A DNA stretch of 64,000 bases from Devosia sp. A16 (GTDB lineage: Bacteria; Pseudomonadota; Alphaproteobacteria; Rhizobiales; Devosiaceae). Where the stretch lies: NCBI RefSeq assembly GCF_001402915.1, contig NZ_CP012945.1:1250001-1314000 (forward strand), in the 5' to 3' direction. How positions within the stretch are numbered: the first letter of the stretch is position 1; each line of letters begins with the position of its first letter. Made by a program: the position numbers and the translations under genes. A model generated the notes under the pieces. That model was not told the DNA's origin. It saw nothing but the letters and a program-made list of their open reading frames with translations, and made no database searches. Positions 34,283-42,662 of this stretch are shown piece by piece.

Positions 34283-34888
34283 ATGACCGAGAAAGCCATC
34301 ACCTACGACCTCGCCGACCGCCCCGCCGTGTTCACCCAGGAGCAGATCGGCTGGGCCCCCTGGCTCAAGCCGCTCGAGGAGTCCGAGCTGACCGACCGGC
34401 ACTGGGAAGGACTGACCGAAGCGTCGCGCGCCAAGTCGCCCTATTTCATGCTGCTGGCGCGCGACCCCGACATCCTTGGCGCCCGTACCCGCACCGACAA
34501 GGACATCTTCTACAACCCCGACGCCGGGTTGCCGCGCGCCGAGCGCGAACTCGCGGCTGCCGCGACCTCACGCTCCAACGGCTGCATCTTCTGTGCCTCG
34601 GTGCACGCCCGCTTTGCTTCGACCTATTCCAAGCGCAGCGAGGATGTGCAGCGGCTGCTCGATAGCGGTGTGGAGGTTGACCTCGGCGACCGCTGGAACA
34701 CCCTGGTCGCCGCCTCGGTCGCGCTGACCGAGACACCGTCCGCCTTCGGCGCCGACGAGATCGCCGATCTCAGGCAGGCCGGGCTCGACGACCTCTCCAT
34801 CGCCGACCTGATCCAGAGCGCGGCGTTCTTCAACTGGGCCAACCGGCTGATGCTGTCACTGGGCGAACCGACCCCGGCTGCGGCGTAG
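34283..34888 (+). CDS. AhpD-like alkylhydroperoxidase-domain protein (Avi_7169-like)
   Basis: 201 residues. The helical CMD core carries the AhpD-type active site SNGCIFCASVHARF, that is Cys-x-x-Cys-x-x-x-His, preceded by the usual ELAAAATS helix; RWNTLVAASVALTETPSAF and LIQSAAFFNWANRLMLSLGEP complete the domain. It could remove peroxide formed by the flavin monooxygenase or act on a thiol intermediate. It is the last gene of the seven-gene operon and is followed by a palindromic repeat. Confidence 0.88.
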   Translation: MTEKAITYDLADRPAVFTQEQIGWAPWLKPLEESELTDRHWEGLTEASRAKSPYFMLLARDPDILGARTRTDKDIFYNPDAGLPRAERELAAAATSRSNGCIFCASVHARFASTYSKRSEDVQRLLDSGVEVDLGDRWNTLVAASVALTETPSAFGADEIADLRQAGLDDLSIADLIQSAAFFNWANRLMLSLGEPTPAAA

Positions 34889-34902
34889 GCACCAGCGTCG
34901 GC

Positions 34903-35040
34903 GCGGGCTGACCCCCACCCTTGATCCCTCCCCTAAGAACGGGGAGGGAGACGATCGCTCAAGCGCCAGTATTTTGGTCTCGCTCCCCGTTCCGGGGCGC
35001 TACGCGTCCCCTAGAGGGGGAGGGGACAGGGGTGGGGGTC
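34903..35040. repeat. Palindromic repeat family B, copy 3
   Basis: An element running from GCGGGCTGACCCCCACCCTTG to AGGGGACAGGGGTGGGGGTC, with an extra short palindrome (GTTCCGGGGCGCTACGCGTCC) in its right half that the other copies lack. It separates the operon end from a convergent small gene. Confidence 0.8.
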
Positions 35041-35042
35041 GG

Positions 35043-35246
35043 TCAACCACCAGCTGCAGGGTTGCTCTCCTCAGTCTCGGCCCCCTCGCCCGCCTCCTCG
35101 CCAAGCCGCCGCTCGATCGCGTCCTTCGCCCCCTTGGCGAATTCCTCGCTCGAATAGGGGCCCCACTCGGCCTGCTGTCCGTTGATATAGGCATAAAAGT
35201 ACCATTTGCCGTCGCGCTTCTCCGGCCCAAACGTGCGCTGCGTCAT
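35043..35246 (-). CDS. Small conserved-looking protein of unknown function
   Basis: 67 residues. The first 35 form a compact, aromatic-rich unit (RTFGPEKRDGKWYFYAYINGQ and AEWGPYSSEEFAKGAKDAI), which looks like a small beta hairpin plus helix. The remainder is an acidic Glu/Ala-rich tail. AGGAG lies six bases before the ATG on the minus strand. I do not recognise a named family. It has its own upstream region, shared divergently with the GGDEF-EAL gene. Confidence 0.65.
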   Translation of the reverse strand: MTQRTFGPEKRDGKWYFYAYINGQQAEWGPYSSEEFAKGAKDAIERRLGEEAGEGAETEESNPAAGG

Positions 35247-35501
35247 AACTGCTCCTGCGAGCCCCGTGTGCAAACTTGCCGAGTCGCTGTCTCGTTCCAT
35301 AGGCACCTCGTCGGGGTTGCTATTTGCCCCGTCCGCTGATCGGCATCGGCTCGCATTCCGCGGCTACGCAGTTCTACCAGCAGCGCGCCAGACGACTGAT
35401 TTACCCACACGACAAGCCACCGGCTGCCCTGAGTAGCGGGTACTTGTCTGTTCATCGCCGCTGCCAACTATCCGCCCTGTCGCAGTATCCCGGGGCGTCG
35501 A

Positions 35502-37844
35502 TTGCCGGCCGTCATCAGCACGTTACTCCTCAATCACAACCTGGCGCTGGTGGCGGTGGCGGCGTTGCTATGCGCGCTTTCGTCCTTTGCAGGAATTTCA
35601 CTGCTGCATCATGCGCGCCGAACCACCGGCGCGATGCAGATGGCGTGGCTTGCCGTCGCCGCGGTCTCCGTGGGATTCGGCATCTGGTCGACTCATTTTG
35701 TCGCAATGCTCGCGTTCCACCCCGGTGTCGCGGTCGGCTACGACCTGCCGACGACGCTGGTTTCACTGTCGTTGGCCATCGCCATCGTCGGCGGCGGGCT
35801 ATGGTTCGCGACTGTCGGCACCTCGGTCGACGACTCGATCCTTGCCGGCGCGGTGGTGGGGCTCGGTATTTCCGCCATGCACTATACCGGCATGGCGGCG
35901 GTGATCGTCGGTGGCGCCATCGAATGGGACTTCAACCTGGTTGCGCTGTCGGTCCTGATCGGCATGGCCCTGGGCGGCGCGGCCCTCTGGATGGCCCGCG
36001 CCGCGACGCTGCGCGGACGACTGGGCGCCCCGATCCTCCTCACCCTCGCGATCTGCGCCATGCATTTCACCGCCATGGGAGCGGCCGGCTTCGCCAACTG
36101 CTATGCGATCGTCACCGAGGGTACGCCCGCCTGGCTGTGGCTGGTGCTGTCGCTCGCCTCCATTCTCATCCTCGGTCTTGCCATGGGCGGCACCCTGCTC
36201 GACCTCAGGGACCGACGGCACGGCGCCGAAAGCGCCAGGATGCGCGAACTGGCCGATGCAGCGGTGGAAGGCATCGTCATCGTCCGGCAAGGCACGATCA
36301 CCGCCACCAATCGCAGTTTCAGGCAGCTCGTGGGCTCCGAAGCCGACGCCAGCGGCCGGCCCTTGCTCGATTTCCTCGAAGCCCCCGCCTGCGAGGCGCT
36401 GGCACGCGCCCCCAATGCCACCATCGAGGGGCGGCTCAGGGTGACCGGCGGCGACATCCCGGTGGAGGCCGTGGCGCACGAAATCGAGTTTCAGGGAGTG
36501 CGGCAGCAGGCGATCGCCATCCGCGACGTCTCGACCCGCAAGCAGGCTGAGGAGCACATCCGTTTCCTTGCCCACCACGACGCGCTGACCGGGCTGCCCA
36601 ACCGCGTCAGCTTCGGCCGCCAGCTGAACCAGACCATCGAAGAGGCCCGCAGCGATGGGCGCAGCTGCAGCGTCCTCTGCCTCGATCTGGACCGCTTCAA
36701 GCAGGTGAACGACCTCTATGGCCATGCCGCGGGCGACGCCCTGCTGCGCCGGGTCGGGCTGATCCTGCAGCGCGAAGTGGCCGAGAACGGCTACCCGGCG
36801 CGGCTGAGCGGCGACGAGTTCGCCGTGGTCCTCAATGCCACCGAGAGTCTCGACGCTGCAAACCGCGTGGCGCAGCGTTTGCTGCAGGCATTTGCCGATG
36901 ACATGGGCGCACCCGAGGAAGACACCACCATCTCGGCCTCGATCGGCGTCGCCTCTTTCCCTGGGGACGCTCAGACCGCCGAGCAGTTGATGTCTGCCGC
37001 CGATATGGCGCTCTACCGCGCCAAGCAGGATGGGCGCGGCGCCTACCGTTTGTTCGAGGCGGCGATGAGCGACGAGCTGCGGGACCGGCGACTGGTCGCC
37101 CACGATCTGGCAAGCGCCGCCGAAGCGGGGCAGTTGCACCTCGTCTACCAGCCGCAGGTGGAGATCGCCTCAGGTTCGGTCACCGGCCTCGAGGCCCTGA
37201 TCCGCTGGCACCATCCGGAGCGGGGCGAGATCTCCCCCGGCACCTTCATCCCGATCGCCGAGGAGAACGGTCTGATCCTCGAGATCGGCGAATGGGTATT
37301 GCGCACGGCCTGCCGCGAGGCGGCCTCGTGGCGGGTGCCGCTCGGCATCTCGGTCAACGTCTCGGCCGCGCAGATCCACAATCCATCGTTCTCCCGGCTG
37401 ATCCACCAGGTTCTGGTCGAGACCGGGCTGTCGCCGATGCGGCTCGAAATCGAGGTGACCGAGACGGCGCTGGTGCGCGACCTGACGCGCGCGGTGACGA
37501 CGCTCCGGCAGGTGCGGGCGCTCGGCGTGCGGGTGGCCATCGACGATTTCGGCACCGGCCACTCGTCGCTGACCCATCTCGGCGCGTTCCCGTTCACGCG
37601 GATCAAGCTCGACCAGTCCTTCGTCAGAACCTTCGACCACAACCGGCAATCGGCGGCGATCGTCCACGCCGTTATCGAACTCGGACGCTATCTCGGCACC
37701 CCGGTGGTCGCCGAAGGCGTCGAGCGACAGGAAGAGCTGGCTTTCCTCACCGCCGAGGGCTGTGAGACGGCCCAGGGCTTCCTGTTCGGCCGTCCGGCGC
37801 CGATCGCAGCCTTCGGTGGGCTGCAGCGGCAACGCGCCAGTTGA
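35502..37844 (+). CDS. MHYT-GGDEF-EAL cyclic-di-GMP signalling protein
   Basis: 780 residues from TTG 35502. An MHYT membrane sensor (about seven helices, 1-230) shows three repeats of the motif: [16 protein letters not shown] (126 onward) and [10 protein letters not shown], thought to bind copper and sense a gas or redox state. A PAS-like segment (245-345) links to GGDEF (350-510), whose signature is SGDEF (436-440), and whose I-site RxxD is absent (AENG). The EAL domain (about 525-770) keeps EAL (564-566) and [10 protein letters not shown]. It is thus likely an active phosphodiesterase, with uncertain cyclase activity. Confidence 0.92.
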   Translation: MPAVISTLLLNHNLALVAVAALLCALSSFAGISLLHHARRTTGAMQMAWLAVAAVSVGFGIWSTHFVAMLAFHPGVAVGYDLPTTLVSLSLAIAIVGGGLWFATVGTSVDDSILAGAVVGLGISAMHYTGMAAVIVGGAIEWDFNLVALSVLIGMALGGAALWMARAATLRGRLGAPILLTLAICAMHFTAMGAAGFANCYAIVTEGTPAWLWLVLSLASILILGLAMGGTLLDLRDRRHGAESARMRELADAAVEGIVIVRQGTITATNRSFRQLVGSEADASGRPLLDFLEAPACEALARAPNATIEGRLRVTGGDIPVEAVAHEIEFQGVRQQAIAIRDVSTRKQAEEHIRFLAHHDALTGLPNRVSFGRQLNQTIEEARSDGRSCSVLCLDLDRFKQVNDLYGHAAGDALLRRVGLILQREVAENGYPARLSGDEFAVVLNATESLDAANRVAQRLLQAFADDMGAPEEDTTISASIGVASFPGDAQTAEQLMSAADMALYRAKQDGRGAYRLFEAAMSDELRDRRLVAHDLASAAEAGQLHLVYQPQVEIASGSVTGLEALIRWHHPERGEISPGTFIPIAEENGLILEIGEWVLRTACREAASWRVPLGISVNVSAAQIHNPSFSRLIHQVLVETGLSPMRLEIEVTETALVRDLTRAVTTLRQVRALGVRVAIDDFGTGHSSLTHLGAFPFTRIKLDQSFVRTFDHNRQSAAIVHAVIELGRYLGTPVVAEGVERQEELAFLTAEGCETAQGFLFGRPAPIAAFGGLQRQRAS

Positions 37845-37857
37845 GACCGGCGAAATG

Positions 37858-37883
37858 AAAAGGGCCGCCCCATCGGGCGGCCC
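37858..37883 (-). terminator. Terminator of gapR (possibly bidirectional)
   Basis: A perfect 9-bp stem (GGGCCGCCC, 37862-37870, with GGGCGGCCC, 37875-37883) and a 4-base loop. On the minus strand it is followed by TTTT. The plus strand has no T-run, but the hairpin also follows the GGDEF-EAL gene by 17 bases. Confidence 0.75.
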
Positions 37884-37902
37884 CGTCGTTGTTGCCGGCG
37901 CG

Positions 37903-38181
37903 TCAGGCCAGCTCGTCTTCGCTCGGTGCGGCCGCCATGCCCAGCGCAGTGAGATAGAGTTCGAGCAGCGCTTCCTGCTCCATGCGCTCGTTGTGGTCCT
38001 GCTTGCGGATTGAAACGATCTTGCGCAGCACCTTGGTGTCGAAGCCATTGCCCTTGGCCTCGGCATAGACTTCCTTGATGTCGCCGGCGATTGCCGCCTT
38101 TTCTTCCTCGAGGCGCTCGATGCGCTCGATGAAGGCCTTGATCTGGTCCTGGGCGACGCTATCGGGGGAGACGGTTGCCAT
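37903..38181 (-). CDS. gapR: GapR family (DUF2312) nucleoid-associated protein
   Basis: 92 residues, mostly coiled-coil: [30 protein letters not shown], followed by [22 protein letters not shown], the family's most conserved stretch. In Caulobacter GapR binds overtwisted DNA ahead of replication forks and stimulates topoisomerases; the tetrameric coiled-coil clamps DNA with lysines in the conserved region, all visible here. The ATG has AAGGA eight bases upstream. Its place beside DUF1036 and pyk is common in Rhizobiales. Confidence 0.93.
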   Translation of the reverse strand: MATVSPDSVAQDQIKAFIERIERLEEEKAAIAGDIKEVYAEAKGNGFDTKVLRKIVSIRKQDHNERMEQEALLELYLTALGMAAAPSEDELA

Positions 38182-38385
38182 AGTCGAATTCCTTTTCGTT
38201 TCGGTCCCCGTTCAACCCGTTCGTCGACGCCCGTTCAAGCCTATTCGGCGAGCAATCCACATCGCTTGCCTCCGGTTTCGTAATTCCGACAAAAGCCGCG
38301 TTTACCGGTTGACAGCGGGCGGGGCGCTGCGCACAAACACGTCGCGCGCTGCAAACGATTTCAGGCATCGAACCCGGGCGGTCCA

Positions 38386-39015
38386 TTGCGCTACATCCTG
38401 GCCATCGCTGGTGTGCTTGCCGCCGCGTTCATAGCCGTCACCATCTGGATTTTTCTGCCGCGTGCCGACGCCCCGCTCAGCGCTGCCTCGGCCCAGGCGC
38501 AGTCGCAGGCCCCGGCCGATGCCACCGCTTCTGCCGAAACCGGCGAGGGAAGCTTCCGCGTCTGCAACGAAACCGCCAACAAGGTGTCCGTGGCCTTCGG
38601 TTATCGCGCCGAGAAGGGCTGGCAGTCCGAGGGCTGGTGGGTGGCCGAGCCCAACAACTGCGTCACCATCTATCGGGGCAACCTCGAAGCGCGCCGCTAC
38701 TATTATGTCTATGCCGCCGACGACATCAGCGGCGGCGCCTGGGACGGCAGCGTCTTCATGTGCACGCGCGACGAGACCTTCACCATCTTCGGTGTTGAGG
38801 ATTGCCTGGCGCGCGGCTACGAACGAACCGGCTTCTTCGAAGTCGATACCAATAACCGCAGCGACTGGACGTTGCAGCTGACCGATGGCGAAGTCGTCGG
38901 CAGCGACGCCGGCCCGACGGACGAAGCCGTGCCGCTCGAGGGCGACCTGCCGACCGACGGTGGCGACCAGCCCGCCGACGCCACTCCTACCGATGAAGGT
39001 GCAGATTCCGAATGA
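38386..39015 (+). CDS. DUF1036 membrane-anchored or secreted protein
   Basis: 209 residues from TTG 38386. An N-terminal hydrophobic helix (YILAIAGVLAAAFIAVTIWIFL) acts as anchor or signal. The DUF1036 domain (about 58-170) begins FRVCNETANKVSVAFGYRAEKGW, with WWVAEPNNCVTIYRGNL and a further cysteine pair (FMCTRDE, EDCLARGYER). The tail is acidic and proline/aspartate-rich. The family is an alphaproteobacterial, beta-rich envelope protein without known function. Its stop overlaps pyk by four bases, so the two are cotranslated. Confidence 0.85.
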   Translation: MRYILAIAGVLAAAFIAVTIWIFLPRADAPLSAASAQAQSQAPADATASAETGEGSFRVCNETANKVSVAFGYRAEKGWQSEGWWVAEPNNCVTIYRGNLEARRYYYVYAADDISGGAWDGSVFMCTRDETFTIFGVEDCLARGYERTGFFEVDTNNRSDWTLQLTDGEVVGSDAGPTDEAVPLEGDLPTDGGDQPADATPTDEGADSE

Positions 39016-40448
39016 GACGCATGAGACGCGTAAAGATCGTTGCGACCCTGGGCCCCGCGTCCAACGACGAAGCCACGATCGAGAAGCTGGCGCGCGCTGG
39101 TGCGGACGTCTTCCGCATCAACATGAGCCATGCCAGCCACGAGCTGCTGAAGCAGACGGTTGGCTATATCCGCAATGTCGAAGCGCGGCTGCACCACCCC
39201 ATCGGCATCCTGGTCGACCTGCAGGGCCCCAAGCTACGCGTCGGCCGCTTCGCCGAGGGCGCGGTGCAACTGGTGGCCGGTGCGAAGTTCACCCTCGACA
39301 GCTCGGAAACGCCCGGGACCGTCGAGCGGGTCTACCTGCCGCACCCGGAAATCCTCGAATCCGTCTCGGTGGGCGATCGCCTGCTGCTCGATGACGGCAA
39401 GCTGCAGCTCAAGGCCACCAAGGTCGGCGGCGGCCAGGTCGAGACCGAGGTAATCTATGGCGGCAAGCTGAGCGACAGGAAGGGCGTCAGCCTGCCCGAT
39501 ACGCTCTTGCCTATGGGCGCGCTGACCGAAAAAGATCATGCCGACCTGCTCAAGGGCCTCGAGGCGGAAGCCGACTGGATCGCGGTCAGCTTCGTGCAGC
39601 GGCCCGAGGACATCATCGATATCCGCAAGATCGTCCAGGGCCGCGCCGGCGTCATGGCCAAGATCGAAAAGCCCCAGGCCGTCGAGCGGCTGGAAGAGAT
39701 CATCAAGCTCTGCGACGCCTTCATGGTGGCGCGCGGCGACCTCGGCGTCGAAATGCCGCTCGAGCAAGTCCCCGGCCTGCAGAAGCGCATGATCCGCATC
39801 GCGCGCCGTTACGGCAAGCCGGTGGTGGTCGCCACCCAGATGCTGGAGTCGATGATCACCTCGCCGGTGCCGACCCGCGCCGAAGTCTCGGACGTGTCGA
39901 TCGCCGTGTTCGAAGGCGCCGATGCGGTGATGCTCTCGGCCGAAAGCGCCTCCGGCCAGTACCCGGTCGAAGCCGTGGCGATGATGAACAAGGTGGCGGT
40001 GGCGGTCGAAGGCGACCCGAACTATCGCGGCATCATCCGCGCCCAGGCCGCCGAGCCCGAGGCGACCGCCGCCGACGCGATCTCCGCGGCGACCCGCCAG
40101 GTGGCCGAGACGCTCGACCTCGCGGCCATCGTCACCTACACCTCGTCCGGTTCGACCGCCATCCGCGCGGCGCGCGAGCGGCCGAGCAAACCCATTCTGG
40201 CGCTGTCGCCGAACCTCAGGACGGTCCGCCGCCTGTCGGTGGTCTGGGGCATCCACTGCGTGGAATCGCCCGATGCGGTGAACCTCGAGGACATGGTCGA
40301 TCGCGCCTGCGTCATCGCCTACCAGGAGGGCCTCGCCCGTCCCGGCGACCGCATCGCCATCACCGCCGGCATTCCGCTTGGCACACCGGGCGCCACCAAC
40401 ATGCTGCGCATCGCCTTCGTCCGCCAGGACGGGGCTGGGTCGTCGTAA
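39012..40448 (+). CDS. pyk: Pyruvate kinase
   Basis: 478 residues. It transfers phosphate from phosphoenolpyruvate to ADP in the last glycolytic step. Signatures are KIVATLGPASNDEATIEKL with VFRINMSHAS at the N-terminus, MAKIEKPQAVERL with the active-site lysine and metal ligands, MVARGDLGVEMP, and ATQMLESMITSPVPTRAEVSDV. The C-terminal allosteric domain is complete. Translationally coupled to the upstream DUF1036 gene (ATGA overlap). Confidence 0.97.
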   Translation: MRRMRRVKIVATLGPASNDEATIEKLARAGADVFRINMSHASHELLKQTVGYIRNVEARLHHPIGILVDLQGPKLRVGRFAEGAVQLVAGAKFTLDSSETPGTVERVYLPHPEILESVSVGDRLLLDDGKLQLKATKVGGGQVETEVIYGGKLSDRKGVSLPDTLLPMGALTEKDHADLLKGLEAEADWIAVSFVQRPEDIIDIRKIVQGRAGVMAKIEKPQAVERLEEIIKLCDAFMVARGDLGVEMPLEQVPGLQKRMIRIARRYGKPVVVATQMLESMITSPVPTRAEVSDVSIAVFEGADAVMLSAESASGQYPVEAVAMMNKVAVAVEGDPNYRGIIRAQAAEPEATAADAISAATRQVAETLDLAAIVTYTSSGSTAIRAARERPSKPILALSPNLRTVRRLSVVWGIHCVESPDAVNLEDMVDRACVIAYQEGLARPGDRIAITAGIPLGTPGATNMLRIAFVRQDGAGSS

Positions 40449-40464
40449 CGACCCACCTGCACGA

Positions 40465-40622
40465 AGGCCCCCTCACCCGCCGCTGCGCGGCGACCTCTCC
40501 CCCAAGGGAGAGGTGAGCGGGAGCTAAATCTCGCCGCAACGTCACCTCTCCCTTGGGGGAGAGGTCGGCCCCCGGGTCGCGTCGCGCCCCGAGGGCAGGC
40601 TCCGCCCGGGTGAGGGGGCCTT
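40465..40622. repeat. Palindromic repeat family C, copy 1
   Basis: Outer arms AGGCCCCCTCACCCG and CGGGTGAGGGGGCCTT enclose two hairpins: GACCTCTCCCCCAAGGGAGAGGT and ACCTCTCCCTTGGGGGAGAGGT (each trimmed to its core here). It fills the space between pyk and the peptidase gene. A relative lies at 57381-57490. Confidence 0.8.
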
Positions 40623-40655
40623 GCCCCAAACACCAGAACAAGGAATCCTGACCTG

Positions 40656-42044
40656 ATGTCCTCCGCTCTCGACGCCGCCCTCGCCCACGCCGACGCCCAT
40701 CTCGACGACAGCGTCGCGCGGCTCAAGACCCTGGTGGCCATCAAGTCGATCTCCACCGATCCGGCCTTCACCGCCGAGGTCCACAAGGCCGCGGGCTGGC
40801 TGGCGGCCGACCTCAAGGCGCTCGGCTTCGACGCTTCGGTACGCCCCACGCCGGGCCATCCGATGGTGGTGGCGCATGACCATGCCGCCAGCGGCCCGCA
40901 TGTGCTGTTCTACGCCCACTATGACGTGCAGCCGGTCGATCCGCTGAACCTCTGGGCCACCGACCCGTTCACCGCCACGCTGGTGAAAGGCGACGACGGC
41001 GAGACCCGCATCGTCGGACGCGGCACCTCCGACGACAAGGGCCAGCTCCTGACCTTCGTCGAGGCCTGTCGGGCCTGGAAGGCGGTGAACGGCGCGCTGC
41101 CAATCAAGGTGACGCTGTTCTTCGAAGGCGAGGAAGAGTCGGGCGGCAAGAGCCTGCCGGGCTTCCTCGAGGCCAACAAGGCCGAACTCGGCAATGCCGA
41201 TATCGCGCTGGTCTGCGACACCGATTTGTGGAACCGCAACACCCCCGCTATCGTCACCTCGCTGCGCGGCCTCGTCGGCGAGGAGGTGGTGATCACCTGC
41301 GCCAGCCATGACCTGCATTCGGGCATGTACGGCAACGCGGCGCGCAACCCGATCCAGGTGCTGGCCGACATCATCGCCTCGCTGCGCAACCCGGACGGCA
41401 GCGTCGCCGTCGAAGGTTTCTATGACGATGTCGAGGAACTGCCCGCCGACATCGCGGCGCTATGGAAGCGCCTGCCCTACGACGAGGCGGCCTTCATGGC
41501 GGGTGCCGGGCTCACCACCCCGGCCGGCGAACAGGGGCGCTCGGTGCTCGAGCAGACCCGCGCGCGCCCGACCTGCGAGATCAACGGCATCAACGGCGGC
41601 TATACCGGCGACGGCTTCAAGACGGTGATCCCGGCCAAGGCCAGCGCCAAGATCTCGTTCCGCCTCGTCTCTGGCATGGATCCAAAAAAGATCCGCGCCG
41701 CCTTCCGCAAGCACGTGATCGACCGGCTGCCGCCCGACGCCAAGGCGGAATTCCACGAACACGGCGGCGCGCCTGCGGTGTCGGTGCCCACCGATGGCCC
41801 GTTCGTCGCCAAGGCGGCCGCGGCCTTGAAGGACGAGTGGGGCAACGAGGCAGCGTTGATCGGCTCGGGCGGCTCGATCCCGGTGGCCGGCGAGTTCAAG
41901 AAAACCCTGGGGCTCGACACCCTGCTGATCGGCTTCGCCCTCGACGACGACCGCATCCACTCGCCCAACGAGAAGTATGACCTCAAGAGCTTCCACAAGG
42001 GCATTCGCTCGTGGCTGAGGATCATCGCCGGCTTTGCGGGGTAA
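40656..42044 (+). CDS. M20 family dipeptidase
   Basis: 462 residues. Metal-binding motifs of the M20 (carnosinase-like) metallopeptidases are visible: LFYAHYDVQPVDPL (His and Asp ligands), GRGTSDDKGQ (bridging Asp), FFEGEEESGGKSL (catalytic Glu and ligand Glu) and CASHDLHSGMYGN, with the lid domain around 200-370. No signal peptide is present. Relatives hydrolyse dipeptides or N-acylated amino acids. The gene is isolated between repeats. Confidence 0.93.
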   Translation: MSSALDAALAHADAHLDDSVARLKTLVAIKSISTDPAFTAEVHKAAGWLAADLKALGFDASVRPTPGHPMVVAHDHAASGPHVLFYAHYDVQPVDPLNLWATDPFTATLVKGDDGETRIVGRGTSDDKGQLLTFVEACRAWKAVNGALPIKVTLFFEGEEESGGKSLPGFLEANKAELGNADIALVCDTDLWNRNTPAIVTSLRGLVGEEVVITCASHDLHSGMYGNAARNPIQVLADIIASLRNPDGSVAVEGFYDDVEELPADIAALWKRLPYDEAAFMAGAGLTTPAGEQGRSVLEQTRARPTCEINGINGGYTGDGFKTVIPAKASAKISFRLVSGMDPKKIRAAFRKHVIDRLPPDAKAEFHEHGGAPAVSVPTDGPFVAKAAAALKDEWGNEAALIGSGGSIPVAGEFKKTLGLDTLLIGFALDDDRIHSPNEKYDLKSFHKGIRSWLRIIAGFAG

Positions 42045-42096
42045 CGGGCCGCAGACTGACCAGAAGATCCTGGGCGCAGGCTTCTCCTCCCCTCGG

Positions 42097-42176
42097 TGTC
42101 ATCCCTGCGAAAGCAGGGACCCATTTCACAGCCCGTGCCGGCGGGGAGTTGGGTCCCTGCTTTCGCAGGGATGACA
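42097..42176. repeat. Perfect 26-bp inverted repeat with nested hairpins (family D)
   Basis: Arms 42097-42122 and 42151-42176 are exact inverted complements with a 28-base spacer. Each arm contains its own hairpin, CCCTGCGAAAGCAGGG. This CCCTGCGAAAGCAGGG-type palindrome is a widespread intergenic repeat in alphaproteobacterial genomes, to my knowledge. It lies between the peptidase gene and the rpmJ terminator. Confidence 0.85.
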
Positions 42177-42232
42177 GCTGGTGGGTTGGGCCAGTGATAC
42201 GCCCTTCAAAGGGAGCGACGACCAAACAGCAA

Positions 42233-42254
42233 AAGGCCCGCTTGCGCGGGCCTT
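42233..42254 (-). terminator. Rho-independent terminator of rpmJ
   Basis: On the minus strand: AAGGCCCGC, loop GCAA, GCGGGCCTT, then TTGCTGTTT. It begins 26 bases after the rpmJ stop codon. Confidence 0.85.
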
Positions 42255-42279
42255 CGAACTCTCAGCCGTGAGCAGCAGC

Positions 42280-42405
42280 TCAGCCCTGACGGGCCTTGTA
42301 GCGCTTGTCCACCTTGTTGATGATGTACACGCGGCCGCGGCGGCGCACGAGCTTGTTGGCGCGATGGCGACCCATCAGAGCCTTGAGCGAATTGGTGACT
42401 TTCAT
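42280..42405 (-). CDS. rpmJ: 50S ribosomal protein bL36, cysteine-free form
   Basis: 41 residues: [20 protein letters not shown], then the basic strand [11 protein letters not shown] and the terminus RYKARQG. The final KxRQG and the RGRVYxINK core identify L36. The zinc-ligand cysteines of the C+ form are absent, as in the usual alphaproteobacterial (YkgO-like) type. It has an excellent promoter and a terminator of its own, so it is a monocistronic ribosomal gene away from the main ribosomal operons. Confidence 0.95.
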   Translation of the reverse strand: MKVTNSLKALMGRHRANKLVRRRGRVYIINKVDKRYKARQG

Positions 42406-42462
42406 GCCGAACCTCGGAACAGAAATAAAAACAGGCGCCGCGCGCCCTTCGAATTGGGGCCG

Positions 42463-42491
42463 TGATTAAGGGCAAAAACCCGTGCTGTCAA
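42463..42491 (-). promoter_or_regulatory. Predicted sigma-70 promoter of rpmJ
   Basis: Minus strand: TTGACA (42491-42486), a 17-base spacer and TAATCA (42468-42463), 58 bases upstream of the start codon. The -35 box is perfect and the -10 good. Confidence 0.7.
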
Positions 42492-42662
42492 CGCCCTTCC
42501 GCCGCTTTTCCTGGGCCACGGCACGTCTCCCCGAAGGGGTCCCGCTCCCGGGACAGAGACATGCGTGAGAACAACAAGCCAAAGCGCATCGAGCGATCTG
42601 AAGATCGCGACGCGCTTTGGCCGATTAACCGGCCGGCAAGGCGCCGATGCGACACTGCTGCG

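Noticed and set aside
27151-35040. A composite transposon bounded by the family B palindromes
   Set aside because: No transposase or target-site duplication is visible; the repeats occur elsewhere in the window, so flanking could be coincidence. Kept only as a testable idea.
42462-42662. N-terminal extension of the receiver-domain protein by 67 residues
   Set aside because: The extension overlaps the predicted rpmJ promoter and has no fold-like sequence; the ATG at 42663 begins right at the receiver fold.
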